From contig OZ026603.1 in NCBI GenBank assembly GCA_964020085.1, positions 30,509,742 through 30,573,741 of the forward strand: DNA of 64,000 nucleotides. Reading direction: 5' to 3'. The stretch is from Micromussa lordhowensis. Lineage: Eukaryota > Cnidaria > Anthozoa > Scleractinia > Lobophylliidae. This document shows, in pieces, positions 13,565 through 28,300 of this stretch. The translations under genes and the position numbers were made by a program. The number at the start of each line of letters is the position of its first letter. The first letter of the stretch is position 1. The notes below the pieces were generated by a model. It ran no database searches. It saw only the letters and a list, made by a program, of their open reading frames with translations, and was not told where the DNA came from.

Positions 13565-16500
13565 AAGCTGACAGGTAAATGAGTCCACTTTCCCAAACTT
13601 CCATTAGTGTTTCTGTAACTTGACAGAAACAGGGAGAACATGTTTTCTATTTCTTTTACAAAATTCTATGACAAAAAAGACTTTAATCATCAATTCTCTT
13701 TGCTTGCACCACTCACCATTACGTCAACAGCTCATGTTAGTTCTGTGTTTCTATCGAGTTAAAGTTCTAAGCATGATTTAAACCAATTAGTGCACATACA
13801 TGTATTTTCTTTTGTCCATTTTCTAAACTTATTGCAATCCATTTATCCAGCAGAAGGCTACTCACTGAAGAATAACAGCTAATTAAATTAACCCTGGCTT
13901 TAGAGTCTTTGATCCATTAAAATACAGCCTATTTAACATACATGCAGTGACGATCGAAAAGACTGTTTCGTCAGTTGTGGGTTTTTGGTTCACTATTATC
14001 AAACAGCTTTATTAACGACTTTACTGCCCGACTATACAAGAACTTCCTAAAAGCAAGTTACATTGTTATGAAGTGCTCAGATAATAAAGTATAAGAAACA
14101 ATTTGATATTTACCCAGTGAGTCAGCTAGGTCCACAGCTGACAAATGACTTACATTAGTGTTATGACATCACTATAGCGTATCTTATTAGCGGATAAATT
14201 AACTTAATGATGGATTATAGAATTTCTTGACGAAACAAAGACTGACTCACCAAAAGTAGTGCCAACCCAGTTTTTCCGACAGGACTTGAGCCAGAGCTTT
14301 CATGCCATTCATACTCGTCATCCTCATCATCGGAAAGCCCCTCTACAGCATCCTTCACCAGCTTGAAGAGCTCTTTGATACATTGTTCATCTACGAGAAG
14401 AGGAGCAGCACGATCCAGCAGAGCTTTCAGTGTCTCCAGGATCGGGTTCTTTGATCCAACCTTTAATACAACATCACTCTGCCAAATAAAGATACATGTA
14501 CAAGTGTCTAATGTCAGGGCCAGACAATGTAAAAACTTTAATTGTATAAGCAAGAGGCATGGTGACAAAGCAGGAAAAAAAAACTGAAATCCAGTTGCCC
14601 AGTGGGTAAAGTATTACTGGCCCAATAGGTGTGCAATGCTCATCAGGGTTTTCAAATTGAAATAAAGTAGCATGAGGAAATCGTAAAGTACATGTAGACG
14701 GAGCACTATCAGGTTGTGATTAAGGCGGCCATGTGGTGGAGAGGGCCAGACTGGGTTACTTCCTGCTGCCTAATGACTAATACATCACTACAAATCAGCG
14801 ATATTGTTTTGTTTCTGCTCCATTGTTTTGATTTTTGGTTGTCTTAAAATCTAAACATTCTCGTTGTTGAAGGGTTTTGTTGTTAAGACACCTTGCAAAC
14901 CGTCGCTTAGAATACATCTGGAGCACTTTTGTTTTTTAATGAGTAACATTTCATGACGAAAACTGTCTTCATATTCTCCACATGAAAAAGTGTTCAGCCA
15001 AATTGTAAGACGATTGTTTCATCATCGCTTTGAAAACTGGAGCAGCAAATAATATTTGTTTAGCTGTTGGCATTTGTGATTTTTAAACAGTGGCACTAAA
15101 GGACAGCATAGTCTATTGCCTCTGCTTCATTGTGAAAAATGTGCACATGTCAAAAAAGCTGATAAAAATGCCCACGAAAACTTTGTCTTGCTTTGAAGTT
15201 CGAGAGGTGCATATGATAGCTGCACTGTTTAGTATTTCGCCTGTTCATTTATTTCCTTGGAAAGATAAGATCGTGAGTATCTGTTCCGTATCCATTCCGT
15301 ATCCGTTCTCTATCCGTTCTGTATTGTTCTGTTCCTGTTCTGTTAGCATTCCATCGCTTTGTATAACTTCTTGAAGTGGGACAAAGGTGTGTCTCGCTCT
15401 TTGTTTTGCATAAAACAAGTCACACAATAAGTTGCATATTCCGATATGAATGAACATACCACTGCCTTGAAAACCTTTGAACATCCTACATCAGGGTTGA
15501 TGCATGTCTTCAGTAATTCTCTCAGCGTGGGCTCGCGAATCATCTCTCGAAGTTTCTTGAGGTTTTCTTGAAATTTAAAAGCATCTGGGAAAGCTCCTGA
15601 AAGAACAAATTTTAATTTTAAGTGGTTTCTGTCAGTAGTGGGGTTGTTAGTGGTAGTAGCCCACAAGATTTTTTTTTTTCAAGGAATGACTTTGAGCAAT
15701 AGAAAACAGTAGAATCAGTGACTTAGATTTGTGCTGGGATTACTGCTTACTTGCAAGAGAAATTATCTTTGACAACACCAGCGTCTCGTTATCTTGTGCC
15801 TGATGGGAAGAAAACACAACAATGAAAGCTGCACTAATACTGATGAAACAAACATGAAATAATTTACAGTGTTTGTAAAGAGACTTGCCTCCTCTCCAGT
15901 TGACAACTCAATAAGATCTGCAAAGTCTGAGCGCACTCTAACAAAACAGATGAAAAGTTAAGAGACTAATAAGTTTAGTAAGCTCCTCTTGGGCAGTTTT
16001 GTACATAATTTGGGAAATAACAACATAGTTCATGCAGCTCACAACTCACCTTTGTTGGCAAGTAAGAATTCCATGGAAGGCACTTAATAGCAAACAAAAA
16101 AAACAACAATCAATATGCTAATCTCTTGTTAATTCAATTAAGATTATGAAATTGTTCAGTGGACAGGAACGACATAGTTCAAGCAACTGGAATCATGCTT
16201 TCAATGGCGGCCAGAAAACAAGACACAAGAGTACACTGTCATCCAGGAACTACTCTAGTAAGATAATGATGTAATGGCACGACCGGGGATCACGCAACAA
16301 GTAACATAACATGGAACGGCATGACAAAATGACTGGATGTAATTGTACACATAACTTCAATTTCTCACTGGAAGGTGTGCAATGGAATGAGAAATAGATA
16401 CTTGTCAAATAATGCCTTGAGCAAAGGAAGAGAAGGAGGAACATAGAAGAAAAGAATACAAATGGGGGAGGGGTGTGTATTTCATCACTTTACCTGACTG

Positions 16501-19500
16501 CTGCATCATCAAGTTTGCAGTAAATATGTAACAATCGTTTCATCTTCTGGTCAGCTTCTAAACTGACTGGCACCAAGCATCCAATTAAAATCCTCTCAAC
16601 ACAAAGCCTGAAATATGTAAACGACATCAAACATGAATCAAGTTGTCAAAATCCTTACATGTAGCAGCAATTTCATAAAAACATCTTTCTTTACTTGGTA
16701 TTGGGAAGAAACATGAGAATTAGGGAAAAGACCATGGGTGGTTGGTAACAACGAATATTTCAACGAGTAATCCAAAGCTTTTAAGCCTGGTTCACTATGC
16801 ATTCTGTAAGTATACTCTAAAAGGAGACACATTTAAAGGGGGTTAGAGGAAGACAGAGTCACTGTAGTGAGCAGTGTTTATGGAGCTCACACAATAAAAG
16901 ACATGCAAACATGATCACATATTTGATGAGAGAGAGTGCCTAATTATGCTGATAAACATGGTGTTGCACAAAAACTGCAAAAATAGCCTTGGAAAATTTC
17001 ACAGGGAGCAAAGAAAATCAGTTTTCCAGCGAGCCCTTTGGGTTATCTGACAGAACTTTCTCTACACACATTTTCATGTCGGACATCCTGATGATCTGAT
17101 ACAAAAATGAAGTCCATGTTTAAAAAGGATAGCATAAGGCCGCTGGAGATACATAACCCAGATCTCCCTCTATATCTGGCATTTCAATGTAAAGACAAAC
17201 TGAAAACCCATTTACCTGTTTTCAGGTGTGTTAAAATAATAACAATGAAGAAGCTTGCTTGGAACCCAGGATAATTTCTTAGCTGCTATTTTGTTGGTTG
17301 TAGCACTAAAAAAGGAAACAAGACGACGTTAAAGTTTCTAAATCCTATCTTCAATTATTAAAATACATTTAAAATACATCAAATAAACACTGTAAAGGAA
17401 GTTAGTAAGGCTCGGCTAATCGGTTCTAAAAGGCACACCACTCCAATGGTTTGAAAGTTGGAATCTATTTAAGAAGTCAAAAATCACACAGATTTCCTTG
17501 GCATTCTATTCTCTTGATTTAAAAGAACAATAAGATCTTGTGTAATTAATTGCAGCTCTCCTATAAGAACATTACACACGTAAAACTTTAGTCTTTAGAA
17601 TACTGACCCTGTTGTGACTTTTTTGTACAATTTCCCAAGACACATCATTGCTTCTCTCCTGACATGCCACTATTCATAAATGAAAAATATAAAAACATCA
17701 AAAAACAGCCAGATAAGACACGTTGAAACCATCCACTGACTTCATCTAGAGCTAAATTGATCAAAGTACACAAATGTCAACAAGCCCTGTCAAAACCCTT
17801 GTGATTTGAAAAGCATACCTTCTTATCTCTCATTCTTTCACATACATCATCGAGAAGCTGACAGGGAAACAAGAGATTAGCACATTACCCTTACAATGGC
17901 AAAATGATTATAGGGTAGCATACCTCTAACAAACTGATCCCAAGGTACTTAGTCTAACTAGCAGACCAAGGCAATAAATCACATGACATTTCGCCACCAC
18001 AAACAGATTTTCATTCATTTTTCATTCATTTTTTATTCATAATTTTAAAATACATAGCATCTTCCTCTGCTCGCAAATAGCTCTGCTAGTCGAGGCGAGC
18101 AGGGGACACTTGAATAGAAATTAATTTATTTTAATTTATAGGATAAAGTTAAAAGGAAAGAAAAGGAAAGATAGAAGATAGAACTAGAGTTATTACAATA
18201 CGTTGAAAAATTACAGAATTACGAGCCTATTATACATTCATCTTGTGTGTCAACATAAGTATCCTCCAGTTCCAAAATATGTAAAAGGAGCTGATGTAAA
18301 GAATCTTTAAATTTATGTTTAGAGAGTATTCGGATACTTTGAGGAATACAGAATCAAATTGTAGCTATCCATAGAGTGGAATAAGGACTACTAAACTGAC
18401 CAATTACAGCATGCATAGTAACCATGAGATACATGTATATTGAAAACAACTGTTAAATTAAACTGCACCATTTGGTAGCAACTTGTAATACCTGATCAGA
18501 AATAGAACTGATATGTTCTGATGCTGCTTCACAGATAGTCGCAACCACTTCTTGCCGCACTCTTTCATCTGGGTCACGCTGTCTCTCATGTAGTTTATCT
18601 GAAAACAACAAAAGGACTCCAGAACTCCAAAATTGCCATTAACCTCTTCACTTCTAAGATCTCAATATCAATTCTCCTTACTGTCTGCCATACATTTCTT
18701 ATAATATTAGTTCCGAGAATTTGGTGTTAAATCAAACAATTGCCCCTAGTGCAATAGTTCTTTGTTTTTATCACCTTTGTTTTCTTCAACTGTTTGAAAG
18801 AAAACTTTATTACCAGAGTTTAAAAGATTTCCAGAACTTTCCAGAACCAGAAATCTTTTTACAGGACTTTCAACTCCTGGGCAATCCCACAATAAAATTC
18901 CAGAACTTTCCTGGTTTTCCAGGCCCCACACAAACCCTGTTCATACTCGTCAGTGAAGAGAGAGGCAGTGAAAGCAAATTGAAGGCTTCGGTGGAAAAAG
19001 GGCGGAAGGTTTTTTATTCAAAATTTAACTTTGTCAGAAATGCTCCAAATTTCGCATGTAGTTTTGATTAAGTGCGTTAAAGAATGTTCTGTATGTTTTC
19101 TTGCTGAAGTTTGCTTAGTTTTCAAAATATTACGTATGCAAAAAACCTGTAGTTTGTGGTCACGTCAGAAGAAGAAGCGTTTCTAGACTCGAACACCTGG
19201 CTCACATGTTCTTCAATGGCTAAGTTAACGGCGGACTTAAACCATGATCATGGAACAAAAACACGCCTCGGTTCTTTGAGGCATGCTGGTGACTCAACGA
19301 GGGTCAGAGGCTTAATGATGCCAAATCTCCTACCAGGCGGGCGCAAATATTCCTCAAATAAGCGTTAAATATCGGTGGAAATCACGAGCAAACTCTGCTT
19401 AATTAACAGGTAAGCCAGCTCTGACTTAGGGTTATCGCTTTGCGCGCCGAAAGCATACGTCACAATGGCAGCTAAAAAACACATCAACGGCAATTCAATT

Positions 19501-20234
19501 ACAAAGACACGAAGATAACTAGATATCTTGGGTTTTGAAAAGTGTAGAGAAAGAGAGCAAAAAAAAAATTGGACCGACCTCCACCTCGTATCGAGCCAGC
19601 GTCAGGACAAAACAAACTCAAGTCCAGACCGTTAAGTGCCTTAGCCACTTGTGCTAACAAAGCAGTAGTAGTAGATTCAGGTATTATACTGACTCCATGG
19701 TTTAGCGAAACAAAAGGCTTCTTTTGTTTTTCGTTCAACAAAAGGTCCCCAGAGGATGGCCTTAGAAAAATTTGTTTTTTCGCATACGTAATATCTCAAA
19801 GAGGAAGCAAATTTCAGGGAAAAAACATGCAGAACATTGTTTGACCCACGTAAACAAACCTGCATGCGAAATTTGGAGCGTTTTTGTTAAGTTAAATTTT
19901 GAGTAAAAACCTTCCGCCCTTTTTCCACCGAACCCTTCAATTGCCGTGCAGAAAAACACAACAAGTACCCGGCCCAGGACTTGACTGAGATTCCCAGCAT
20001 GCTAACCATTATGTCAACATGCCACACGGATGTCTAACTCTGTCTCAAATGCTCTATAACTCACCAGTTAAATCAGCTGCCAGATCAGGGTGATCTTGTA
20101 GAAACTCCTTAGCTCTTCTGATGCATTCTACACGGACATCAACACTAACATCCACAAACCTGAAAAAAATTCATATTTAAGAAATAGAAAACATGTGCCG
20201 TGTTTCTATCGAGTTATAGAAACACGAGTGAAAG

Positions 20235-20265
<31 letters not shown>

Positions 20266-23200
20266 GAGCCGCAGGCTTTTAAACCAATCAGCGTGCGTAT
20301 TTGCTTTGGGTTATTTTCTAAATATCATATAATGCGTATTTGAAACAAGCAATCTGAATTGTCACAAAGTTTTGTCGTAGGCAGCTTTATAGGTGTATGT
20401 AGAATAGGTGGCTAATTATAATTTTGAAGAATAGCTCAGCAGAGTAGATCAGCATATCATAAAGTAGCAGGGCTTGACACTAACATTGTACACCACTTTT
20501 ACTTTCCATCTCAAAATTGCACTTTCCAAAAAGGAGGCTCAATATGACCAATATGCCCTGATGTCTGAGAAAACCCAAGTGGAAATAGACTCAGTTCTTC
20601 TCGAGGTCCTTCACAAAACACATCTGTCAACATCCTAATTGGCAGATTTGATTGCACCATACCACGTGTATTCATGGTACCCAGACCAGCTTGGCAAATC
20701 TCTCAATACTCCAATATGGCGGATCGGTAAATGCTAAAATGTTGTAAATTTATACTTTTGAAGAAGGAAAATTATTGTTGGATGGTTATTTTATCATTTG
20801 ATTATTTTTTATGCACACATTTTTCTCTTAAGATTTTTTAGCATAAAAGTTACTTTCCAGCATAACCCAAAATGTACTTCCCAGATCGGGAAAGTATTTT
20901 GGTTCATTTTTTATTATTTTTTTTATTTTTTGCTTTCCGAGAAGTAAGTTTACTTTCCAACGGAAAGCGGGTAGATGTTAGTGTCGAGCCCTGAGTAGAT
21001 GGTGATTTTCACTGGTTGCTGGCTGATATTCGTTCCTTGTGGTCAAAAACCTCAGTGAAGGATCGCGATTAACTTTGCCCCCCTTCAAGTTCCTGTTGGG
21101 CCTTTATTTATCATGCAAGAGGACGTTGAGACCCTCCAAGAAAAAGATGTGGTAATAACACTGCCCCAAAGTTTGTCTTGAAAATACTCTACTGCATATC
21201 ATATTTCCAACCGACACTTCTCAGTGTTTGTATATGGGGTATAAACCAATAATATTCATCAAGAGTGAATGTCTTATTTCTATACTAACGTATACTTGAA
21301 ATACATTTTTTTACCTTCCTAAGTATGAGTTCCACAGGGGTTTATTCTGAGTTGCTAATTCGGAGTCCTTCTCGGAAAACATCTGGCCCAGTAATTTGGT
21401 AACTGCCAACCGCTCCTCTACTTCCACACTCTGAAGAACAGATTTTGTAAAAAGAAATCCCTGGATGATGATTTTCTTCATGATTATTAACTGCTTTCTT
21501 AAAGTGCACCTAAACCCCCAAATTTTTTTCGCTAAAACAAATTCCCTTTTTGAATTTGGTTGGATCCTCGATTTTCTTTGCCCCTTTAAAGTCGATCTTG
21601 AATTGTTTTGCGACCGCATTTATGGAGTCTGGGGTGCCGGTTACTGATGACGTCTACCCAGGAACTAAACACAGTAGCGCCTCAGTCAGCTCTATGTATT
21701 TGCTCAAGAAAATGGAAAACAAAACTAATCATTCCAAAATATGTTGGGACTAAAATGTCCAAGTTTTGTTTCAAAATCATTTCTTTAAGCTCTTGATCAA
21801 GCACATGCAACAACTGTGAACTCACTACTTAGAGCTTTAAGAGCAATTTGCAATATTTCAAGTAACGACAGGGAAGACTTCCTTGCGGATGACCTGCTTG
21901 CATATTAGTAATGGAAAGCTAGATACCAAGTGGAGGAGCAGGCAAACGAAAAGCAGGAAAGAAAACTTGACGACTGTTTTGAATCAGTTGGATGGTAATC
22001 TCGTCACCTAAACATAAGATTCCCATGCATGCTTACAGCCCGTTTTCATTTGTCCTTAGCGAGAAAGTATTTCATCAAGGTATGGTTGTTCTATTAAATC
22101 CAGTTCATGTTTTATTTTCTGGAATGCTTCTTGTTTATAAGAGCGAGGTTAAGTGTTAAGTTTTTGAGGCTTGATGACCTCCGCACATGGGTACTCTGTT
22201 CAGGGGGGGAAATGTGGAAAAATCCATCAATTATGCTGAAAACACACTGGATTATAGGGAAATTTCATCAGTTAACAAAATTGATAATAAAGCCTTTTGA
22301 ATATACCAAACAACAGTGAACCGAAAAGCACTTCAGACATATGCTTGACCTCTTTATGGTATTTTTTGACAAGTATTTCTTCATTTACACAGTTTTCCTA
22401 GAGAATTTTAGCTCATTTTGAGTATAGACTTTGTTGTTGCATTGGTAGAACGTCCGTAGCTTAGTAACCAGGCACAGAACTAGTTTCCAGGCTCTTCGCT
22501 TAAAGTACGTTGTAGGTCAAAAGTGTGTCGCGAACGAACTGGGGTGTTTTTGTCACTGCTTTAGGAGAAAAATTACTTCAAAATAATCAATCTCTTTGGA
22601 ATTTTTGCTGGTGGGGTTGTAAGGTAGCTGCTTTATCACTAATATGGCACAATTTTTGTGTTTTATGGGGGAAAAGCTCTGATTATATGGAGGACGTGGA
22701 TGTTAGCAAATTATGCCGTTCCGCACCACTGCATCCTGTCAGATGCCCTGTATTGATATTATTTGAAGAAATCATATACTTAAATTAACTGGTACCCATT
22801 TATATAACTATCTAAACAAAGAGAGCCACTGTGAGAGTAACACACACTCACCCAAGACCACAATGCAGTGAAACCGGCCAGGACTTGAAGCCTGACTGCT
22901 CGATTCAGAGTCCAGTGCGCTAATCATTAGACTTCTGTGCCTCCATGATAACATAATAATATAATATTAATAATCACCTTTAATTTAAACTCCAGCTGTG
23001 GAACAACTGACAGAAGTGTACTTGGACAAATTCTGTTTAATTCCAGTATAAGGTCATAAATATTGTCAGCTAGAATACTGTCTGAAGTCTTTCCAAGTGC
23101 AATACAACTGTTGAAAAACTGTAAGAAACAGGACTTGTAAGTCTACAAAACCCTTCAATATTTAATTGTTCAGACACGATATGTTATTTACTTTGGCAGC

Positions 23201-23533
23201 TCTGCTCCACTGCAGTTTTTGCAGAGTTAACAACAAAGAGCGCCTGTGTTCCCATAGTTATCAGCGGTGTTTTGATATGTGCATGCACCAGGACTCCATG
23301 TGCTCTTCGACTGAGATGTGTTGGCAGCCTTCACAGTGATCATGTTTTACAGTGAACATTGTTTGCATGGGAGCATGTCTTCAAGTATACCCCCCTCCAT
23401 TCCCCTGCTCTTTCCACTGTTAATTCAGTGTGACGGGGGCCTGTTTCCCTTTCCGCATGGGGGTTCATGGCTGGGTTTCCAGGATTTGCCAGCCATGGGA
23501 GCAGTCTTCATCTAGGAGCTGGCTGGCAATAGA

Positions 23534-23565
<32 letters not shown>

Positions 23566-25277
23566 ACATTTTGTGATGCAGTTAACCAAGAATACATAAT
23601 GAAGTATGTCTTACCATTTGTAAATAAGGTTCTATAGATGATGAAGTCCTCTTAATAAAATCACTTGCTAGTTTATAAGCCACAGGGTCTTCACTCTGAA
23701 TGAAGCAAGTTGTTAATATAAGAGTCAACATGCAATTGCCAGAATAAAAAAAAGTACCAGTATGAGGCAAACTACAGTGTGTAAGTCAGCTTTAATTACA
23801 CTAAATGCCTAGATGGACATGTTTTAAGCTCAAATTATCCCGAAAACGTGTAAGCAACTTTTACAACTATAGCATAAAATAACATTTTTTTTATGAAAAC
23901 AATGATTTGTGTGTGGCAATCCTGTGCTAAAAGTCATTTTGAATTTGAAACTTTGTTATATGAACTGTTGCAAAATGCATGAATCAAAGGAAATGATCAG
24001 CAGAGTTACCTTCTGTGGCTCGATGATGTTGACAAGCACTGTATCAAGAAGTTCTTGAGGTACAGATTCTCCGTCATTAATGATTGGACACATTACGTCC
24101 AACATGAAGTTTACAATCTTGTTAGAATGATTTTCACTGAAAGGAAGTTTAAACATGCCATAAGTGTCACAGAATAGATACCAAAGATTTTATTACGCAT
24201 TTCCTGTATAGGCTTAACATACCTAGTTTGATGAAGTCAGCCAGAGATAGCTGGAAAGGATTGGGGAATTGGCAGAAATTAAGTGATTGTATTCAACTGT
24301 AGTTTCAGATGTTTCTCAGTTTTCCAAACATATTCAAAATAGACCCCGCGCCAATATTCTCCAGTACCATTCTCATGCTCAGTTAGTAAGAGGTTAGTCT
24401 TTTTTCTAAAAATAAACTTCTTGTGGTGTGTATGTTGTAGGTCAAAATGAAATTCAGGTTAAAATGATTTTAACTTGGTTTGATTCTCAATTTACTTTAT
24501 CTTCTAACCCTAGTTATTCTTATTCCATGAATAAGTGGGGTTAAGAGACAAAGTAATTTCATTTTAACCTACAATATATACACACTTATCTAAAGGACAA
24601 ATCAAGTCATTTGTGGGATATTTTACAAAAAAACATTTTGTTACATGTATGGCAAGTGTGGTTAAATTTATGCCCCTAGATTTATAGTACTCTAAAGAAC
24701 ATAGGTGATAGCAAATATAGTTTATGCAGAAAAATTCTACTTACTTCACAACTTGGAAGAATGTTTTAAATAACTGCAGTATAATGTCTTGGAAGTCCAT
24801 GTCCAAGCAAATATTGAATGACTTAACTAATGCTAAACTCTAAAAATAAATAAAGCAAGGGTTAGTTAAATATAACACCTCCTCATTACTCCTTATACAA
24901 GCAAGAAATCAAACCAATGTTTTTATCATCAAGACAACATACCTCTAAAAGATAGAAGTACTTTGTGGATAGGTTTGACTTCGTATTTTCAAGACCCTTC
25001 AACTGGTTTACCATCATTGACAAAACTGACTGAAAAAATCCAATAATTTCAAAATTTCAGTGCATAGCTTTCAGCAAATGTATATGTAATAATATATACA
25101 TGTAGATTAAGCAAAGCCTAAAAGTGGAGCTCCTGATTAATAAGTGAACCTGGCTGGAGCCTGCAATCCAAATCGAAAACCAGTAGTTGGGCAGCAGTCA
25201 ACTTCAAAAAAGTATGCAGCCTCAATGAGCTTCAAACCTGAGCCTGCAATATGGTCATGTGATGTTGGTCAGCTGTT

Positions 25278-25312
<35 letters not shown>

Positions 25313-28300
25313 GGATGTCTAATATCAAAGATAGATGTACACAGTGAACCAAGGCTGCATGCCTCAGTCGACCTATTAGCTGGAGTATGGTGCTATTAAG
25401 TAAAAGAGAAATAAATTGTAGAGACCTATATAATGATGGTCTTAGTCTACTACCATTATCAATTGAGAAGGGCGTGACAGACTTTTGGTAACAAAGTTTT
25501 CGATGTTATTGTTATTGTCGCCTGCAATTTTGCATGCTTTGCTGCAAATGACGTCAAAGGCTAACAAGTTGCCAGTGGTAACAGAGCTAGTTGCCTATGA
25601 CAACAACACAAGTTGAATGTTAAAACCAGGTCACCAAACCTTCGTGACGCCTTACTTAACTGATAATCGTAGTATTATCTCTTGAGAAGCTAACAAAGTT
25701 AAAGAACAATGTAATTACGGTACCTTTAACTGTTCTTCACCGTAAGGAGCTTCTGGAGCAAAGATCCTAAGAATGTCAGCAAGACAACATGCAGCGTAGG
25801 CTTTGACATCTTTGTCTCTGTGTTTCAGTATGAATGGACTAACAAGAGACTGTGCAACTACTCCATACTTTGTCGCCCCATCCGTTTGGTCGCAGTTGGA
25901 CAGTTCATAAGCTAGGTTCTATCAAATGAATAATGAGTACATAAGAAATGTGAACGTAGAGTATTTTATAAATGTAGCCCTTTGTAAAAAGCCGGGAAGA
26001 CTTCTAAGTGAAAAGGTTGGGGATGCTTATTTTCTCAATTAGGGGTGTAAATCATATATTTTGGTCCCATTTAGGGTGTTCACGATGAAATGCCACTATT
26101 TTTAGCCATTGATGCACATCTTTCCATTTTAGTAGTATCTGTTATGGGTCAAATGAAGCTCAATATGCGGCCAGATTTAGGGGTTTAATCCAAATTTCTC
26201 AACATCAATAATAATATTAATTAAAATAATTTATACCATGCAGTTTCTATAAAAATATTAAGATAACATTAACAAATAAAGAAGCCTAAGCCGTGTATTA
26301 CACTGTGATAAAACAGGACGGGCATTTGAGAACACAAGGAAAATGTAGAAAATGTTTTCTACATTTCTCGGCTGTTCTCAAATTTTCTCGGCTGTTCTCA
26401 AATGTCTGGAGTGTTTTATCACAGTGTAATATGCAGCTTAGGCTTCTTTATTTGCTTTATGACAGGGTTGTCAAAATAAGCTGGCAACTGGCGCATTTCA
26501 CCGGCTATTTTGAATATTGCGCCGGTTACTCCAAATGTTAGTAGGTCAGTTCTGAGCATGATATTGGAGAAATAAAATGGAAATAGCCACCTACTCTTTG
26601 GATGAAACCTGCTACTCAAAAGCCTACTGACAACCCAATATGATATAGAGGTAATGTGGTGAAAAACAATAAAACATGCTTTTCCTTTGTTTTATACTCT
26701 GATAAAACATGGGCTTTCCTCCAATCAGAGCGAATGCAGGGTCCTACCTATATTATAATATAAAATAAAACTTAAAATTATAGCTATACGGGTACTGTAG
26801 GGTAATATCCAACCATATTGACCAAACAAGCTTGATTAATAAATGATTTACTAGATGGCATAAAGAACACCATTTATGGGAATCCTGAGCAGGCAAGCCA
26901 ACCGCAGGCAAGGCAGCCCAATCTTGCCAGCTCACTGGAGCCAATCACATTGTAGGATTTGTTACATCTTGCCTGCTCCCAGAGCAGAAAAATTATAATA
27001 ACATAGCACACACGTTGGTCCTATCTAATTCCTATTGAGCCATCACACATGACCATGCTTAATAAAATGACGTGTGCAGTTTCAGTTTAGCTGCAAAATT
27101 TCGTCGAGTCTAGCTGCGAGTTCCTTTTGCTAAAACTTCAGCAATGTGACCATCATTCTAAACTATACAAACCCTACTTCAAGCCTTTGCCAAGCTAAGA
27201 TGTTTACTAAAACGCAAGTGTTTTGGCTCATTTTGGCTACATTTTCATTGACTGTTTTGACTTTGTTTGCCTACATTTACATTAATCCGAAGAAGCGAAT
27301 TTTACAAGGGTACTTTTAGGAACCAGATGAAGCGTTTTCGTTCAACTGTTGCTGAACTTATTGTAGTATGTTTTTAACCAGGCAACAGGATCCTTAGGTT
27401 TTTCTTTGCTGTGAATTGTGAGAGCTTTGCAGTCATTCACAAATAAAACATGTTTTAGCGCCCGAGTTGTTGTGGCTATGTTGTAAAAGAATTGGTTCAT
27501 GCTTTTAGATGTGCGAATATCGAGTTATGGATGCACTTTGGAAGTTTGGAGAGCACTCAAGAAGCTAGAGTTGCTCTCAGCTCCACCTCGAGCAACTCTT
27601 ACGCTCCTCGCGCTCTCCAAACTTCCCGCGTGCATCCACAACTCGATATATGTACACTAAGCATGAACCAATTCTTTAATATTGCATATATTAAATCCCA
27701 ACTAGCAAGTGTCAAATAAGAGTAGTTGAATTTTTTGCAAGTACAACTGAAAAGCTGAACTCTTGACTACAATACTGAGAGCAACACAATTTTTGAACCA
27801 TTCAGTAGCACAACTTTGCTTCTGATCTGACTCTACATGGATCTATGTTGTATAATTTTCCTCGTGATCATGAGGTTTTTAATTCCAAGAAGATTGAAAT
27901 CACACCTAAGCTTATATATGTACAGTACCGGTTTATTCAAACATCATACTGTAATGACTGCATGAAGTTGGACCGAATTTCTACTCCTGGACAGACAGGA
28001 TATTATTATGAGATGTTGAGGGATTATTACTATTAAGCTGAACGATGGAAAGCCATTGTTAAATATAAATGCAGACATCACAGAAGCTTATGCAGAGTAA
28101 ACAAATAGAGAGATAAAATTATAAATATAAATAAATATATTGCTAATAGCAGTCCTCTAACTCTAAGTCCGACATAAATAAAAACAACTGGAGTCCGGTT
28201 GTATAAATGTTCCATTCACATCTTTTCAATTTCGATATTTCGGTCGATTTTGACGAACAGTTCCGATGTGCTTATTGAGTACATAGACGCTTCAATAACC

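Noticed and set aside
15280..15350. TCCGTATCCGTTC-like short tandem pattern as a CRISPR or regulatory array
   Set aside because: Units are irregular and short; a degenerate simple repeat in a eukaryotic intron.
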